This document shows positions 4,999 through 6,819 of a stretch of 6,819 nt of DNA, piece by piece. A program made the translations under genes and the position numbers. Positions within the stretch are counted from its first letter, which is position 1; the number at the start of each line of letters is the position of its first letter. The notes under the pieces are model-generated. The model saw nothing but the letters and a program-made list of their open reading frames with translations, had not been told where the DNA came from and did not search any database. This DNA is from Rikenellaceae bacterium (GTDB lineage Bacteria > Bacteroidota > Bacteroidia > Bacteroidales > Rikenellaceae), in contig JAJBVJ010000078.1 in NCBI GenBank assembly GCA_020859875.1, positions 1-6,819 of the forward strand, written 5' to 3'.

Positions 4999-5913
4999 CT
5001 ATTTGGAACCTGTCTCCTCGATCGATGTTTCAATTTTGCTTATAAAATGATCCATAATGCGGTTCCGGTCATATTCCGAAGTATAATCCTGGGTAAGTTG
5101 TCTTTTTAAATAATAGTCCATAGAGTAGTAGGGCGGCGACCATATATTTTCGATACATCTGGTGAAGTCGTACCAGTCGCGCCATTCGGGATTTCTTTTA
5201 TTGCGGATTTCCCTCATTTTTTTGAGGTAATAGGAATATACGTCCGCCGGGAAATCTTCACGGATAAAGGGTAAGAGCTTTTCACTGCCGTGCATGAATT
5301 TTTCCCTTGCCCTTGCCGATTGACTTTCGGAGAGATATATGGAATCCGTAATGATACCCATTTCTTTGTAAAAAGCGAAGAAATCGTCATCGGGGTAGCC
5401 GTTACACTCTATATACCAGTCGATAGTTTTGGCATACCTGTCTTCCGGATCGCCGATCCGGGTTATGGGCAGGAACTTTTCGATTGCCGGAAGGTAATGG
5501 TTTTTGTATTTATGCCACTCCACGGAATATATCGAGCCCACGGAAACAAAATTAAGAGCGTCATCCCGCCTTATAAAATGAAGGTCGGTATAGGGCTCTT
5601 CCACAAATTCCTCTACATTTTCGATGTAAACTTTTTCTTGGTTCCAAAATACGGATAAATCCCTGAAAGGCTGGAGAACTTTTACCGTGTCACCGACCTG
5701 GAATCCGGCGGCGTCATCTATAACTTTATCCAATTTACCGACCGTAAAGGAAAGCAATTTGGTGTAATCGTTATATAGAACCATATTATGCGAAGTTTTA
5801 CCGGCGATGATGACATCGCTCTGCAGTATCATTCTTCGCAGATCGCTGAGGTGCTGCGATTGAACTGAGTCCAATAAAAAAAGAGAAACACCAACTAGAA
5901 GCAGCTTTTTCAT
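4999..5913 (-). CDS. Secreted protein of unknown function, signal peptide
   Basis: A 304-residue protein. I chose the ATG at 5913 because it begins a clear signal peptide (MKKLLLVGVSLFLLDSVQSQ), with likely cleavage after Ser19. The frame runs upstream to 6054, but that extension would cross the terminator hairpin and the end of the neighbouring gene. Residues about 30-100 look beta-rich, and the pattern SDVIIAGKT ... FTVGKLDKV ... VGDTVKVL recalls secreted domains of the 'SDlIvvGkV...GDtI-V' type; this is a pattern impression, not an assigned family. The C-terminal two thirds are rich in aromatic and charged residues, with predicted helices (EDRYAKTIDWYIE; YSYYLKKMREIRNKRN; a final helix ISKIETSIEE). 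There is one Cys at 170 and one at 253 and no lipobox. The likely location is periplasm or outside. The stop overlaps nothing and lies 6 bp beyond the + strand terminator. I do not recognise the function. Confidence 0.8.
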   Translation of the reverse strand: MKKLLLVGVSLFLLDSVQSQHLSDLRRMILQSDVIIAGKTSHNMVLYNDYTKLLSFTVGKLDKVIDDAAGFQVGDTVKVLQPFRDLSVFWNQEKVYIENVEEFVEEPYTDLHFIRRDDALNFVSVGSIYSVEWHKYKNHYLPAIEKFLPITRIGDPEDRYAKTIDWYIECNGYPDDDFFAFYKEMGIITDSIYLSESQSARAREKFMHGSEKLLPFIREDFPADVYSYYLKKMREIRNKRNPEWRDWYDFTRCIENIWSPPYYSMDYYLKRQLTQDYTSEYDRNRIMDHFISKIETSIEETGSK

Positions 5914-5973
5914 AAGGCCGATTAAATAATACCGGGCCAATATAGTAATATTCGTCGGTATTTTCATCTGCCC

Positions 5974-6013
5974 AAAAAACAGGGCTCTGTCGAATTCCGA
6001 CAGAGCCCTGTTT
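5974..6013 (-). terminator. Terminator of the M48 peptidase gene
   Basis: Perfect 16-base arms (5977-5992 and 5998-6013) flank a 5-base loop, with core CAGGGCTCTGTCG. Read on the minus strand, the stem runs into TTTTTT (5979-5974). It starts 24 bp after the M48 stop codon and lies upstream of the secreted-protein gene, so the two minus-strand genes are probably separate transcription units. Confidence 0.88.
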
Positions 6014-6037
6014 GCGGCTATATGTGTTCGGCATTTA

Positions 6038-6819
6038 TTAAAAGGTCCATTCACCGCTTGTAGTTCCGGTAGTGGCTGGATTCACGGAGCTTCCACCTAT
6101 GAGAAGGCTGCCCCCGGCGGCGGGGTTTATATAGCCGTCTTTGGTTGCCCTTTGTGCAACGCGGTTTACGCGGTTAGCCACGTCGGGATGAGAGGAAAAT
6201 AATTTTTGCACGCTGCCGCTTCCGGAACGGCTGCCGCTTTCCAGCTTTTCGAAAGCCATGGCCAGCACCCACGGGTTGACCCCGTGGCTGACCAGAAAGC
6301 GGTAGCCGTAATCGTCCGCTTCGAGTTCCTGTTTCTGGGAGTATTGCGACGAGGAAAGGGATTCGGTGATAGCGCCAAGCTCCGACGAGGAGAGGGTTCC
6401 GACCACGCCCCCCGTTGCCGAGAGCCCGTCGCGGATGGCCGAGGTAAGCAGGGCATGGCGGAAAGCGTCTTTTGTATCTTTATTCATTACATGGCCGATT
6501 TCATGGCCGATCACACCCAGCACTTCGGCATCGGTCATAAGATCCATCAATCCGGAATAAACTCTGATACTTCCGTCGGCGACCGCGAAAGCATTTACTT
6601 CATTGGTAAGATAGACCTTGAAATTAAAGCCGCTGTTGCTTATGGGGGCGACTATCCGGTTAAGCCTTATGGTGTAAGGGTCGGTGGCGGAAGCCACCTG
6701 GCTCGATGCGTCCAGTTGGACGATATATTGGTGTACCATCGATTCGACATACGAATCACTTATTGTGGCCGCCTGCACCGCTTTGATCCCAGCTGAGGAG
6801 GCAAGCACCAGCCCGGGGG
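6038..6819 (-). CDS. M48 family zinc metallopeptidase, N-terminus cut off by the window
   Basis: The reading frame is open to the right edge. The GTG at 6808 is internal and preceded by in-frame Pro-Gly-Leu codons, so the true start and signal sequence lie outside. Numbering from that GTG, zinc-protease motif HEIGH is at 102-106 with catalytic Glu103. The third zinc ligand is Glu161 in the E-x-x-A-D motif (ELEAD), and the C-terminal SSHPD motif carries His207. NAFAVADGSIRVYSGLMDLM (72-91) is the strand-helix segment that precedes the active site. These features define M48 peptidases of the secreted, BepA/LoiP-like kind, in which no multi-pass membrane region is present, unlike HtpX. The expected role is degradation or quality control of envelope proteins in the periplasm. 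The C-terminal tail (about 227-256) is Gly/Ser/Thr-rich, low in complexity and probably disordered. It is terminated by the hairpin at 5974-6013. Confidence 0.92.
   Translation of the reverse strand, partial: PGLVLASSAGIKAVQAATISDSYVESMVHQYIVQLDASSQVASATDPYTIRLNRIVAPISNSGFNFKVYLTNEVNAFAVADGSIRVYSGLMDLMTDAEVLGVIGHEIGHVMNKDTKDAFRHALLTSAIRDGLSATGGVVGTLSSSELGAITESLSSSQYSQKQELEADDYGYRFLVSHGVNPWVLAMAFEKLESGSRSGSGSVQKLFSSHPDVANRVNRVAQRATKDGYINPAAGGSLLIGGSSVNPATTGTTSGEWTF

Noticed and set aside
5914..6054. 47-residue N-terminal extension of the secreted protein, starting at 6054
   Set aside because: It would place coding sequence across the terminator hairpin (5974-6013) and into the 3' end of the M48 gene, and would bury the signal peptide. 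The ATG at 5913 is far better.
6480..6515. Tandem-looking repeat of CATGGCCGAT
   Set aside because: It is explained by the coding of the zinc motif IGHEIGH, where the IGH triplet occurs twice, and is not a DNA repeat element.
6206..6796. 196-codon open frame on the plus strand across the M48 gene
   Set aside because: It is antisense to the HEIGH and ELEAD motifs of a clear M48 peptidase, and its composition (Gly/Arg/His-rich, no domain) is typical of a shadow frame.
1..6819. CRISPR arrays, tRNAs, rRNAs, insertion sequences or attachment sites
   Set aside because: I found no spaced direct repeats, tRNA-like cloverleaf, rRNA signature, transposase motif or terminal inverted repeats with target duplications.

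Overview
This window looks like chromosomal DNA of a Bacteroidales bacterium (phylum Bacteroidota). Four things point there: a DUF4251 lipoprotein, a secreted M48 peptidase of the type common in that order, WG-repeat proteins beside a vWA protein, and promoter boxes matching the Bacteroides consensus TAnnTTTG. Base composition is moderate, with frequent ATA isoleucine codons. I cannot name the genus with confidence; Rikenellaceae (Alistipes-like) is only a guess. No rRNA, tRNA, transposase or CRISPR array is visible.

Left third (1-2803, all on +): a signalling-type cluster. It starts with the 3' end of a WG-repeat protein cut by the window edge. Next is an intact vWA protein with a complete metal-binding (MIDAS) motif. 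Last is a gene encoding a degenerate protein-kinase fold fused to WG-like repeats. That gene carries a reading-frame break in its N-lobe, and every recognisable kinase catalytic residue is replaced. vWA proteins encoded beside kinases and PP2C phosphatases are a known bacterial theme (TerY-phosphatase-kinase triads and relatives). Here the kinase partner looks dead as an enzyme and no phosphatase lies within the window.

Middle (2801-4777): a perfect 40-bp palindrome separates the cluster from a convergent HAD-type phosphatase (-), which has a good promoter of its own. Divergent from it is a DUF4251 lipoprotein (+), followed by a zinc-ribbon NUDIX hydrolase (+) with a TAnnTTTG box just upstream. 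These look like ordinary housekeeping or accessory genes with no clear functional link to the left cluster.

Right (4778-6819): a 221-bp gene-free stretch with several consecutive hairpins that ends in a strong intrinsic terminator, possibly a small structured RNA. Then come two genes on -: a secreted protein of unknown function, and an M48 zinc metallopeptidase running off the right edge. A hairpin terminator with a 16-bp perfect stem separates the two. The most interesting material is the vWA/pseudokinase/WG cluster and the hairpin-rich spacer at about 4810-4992.
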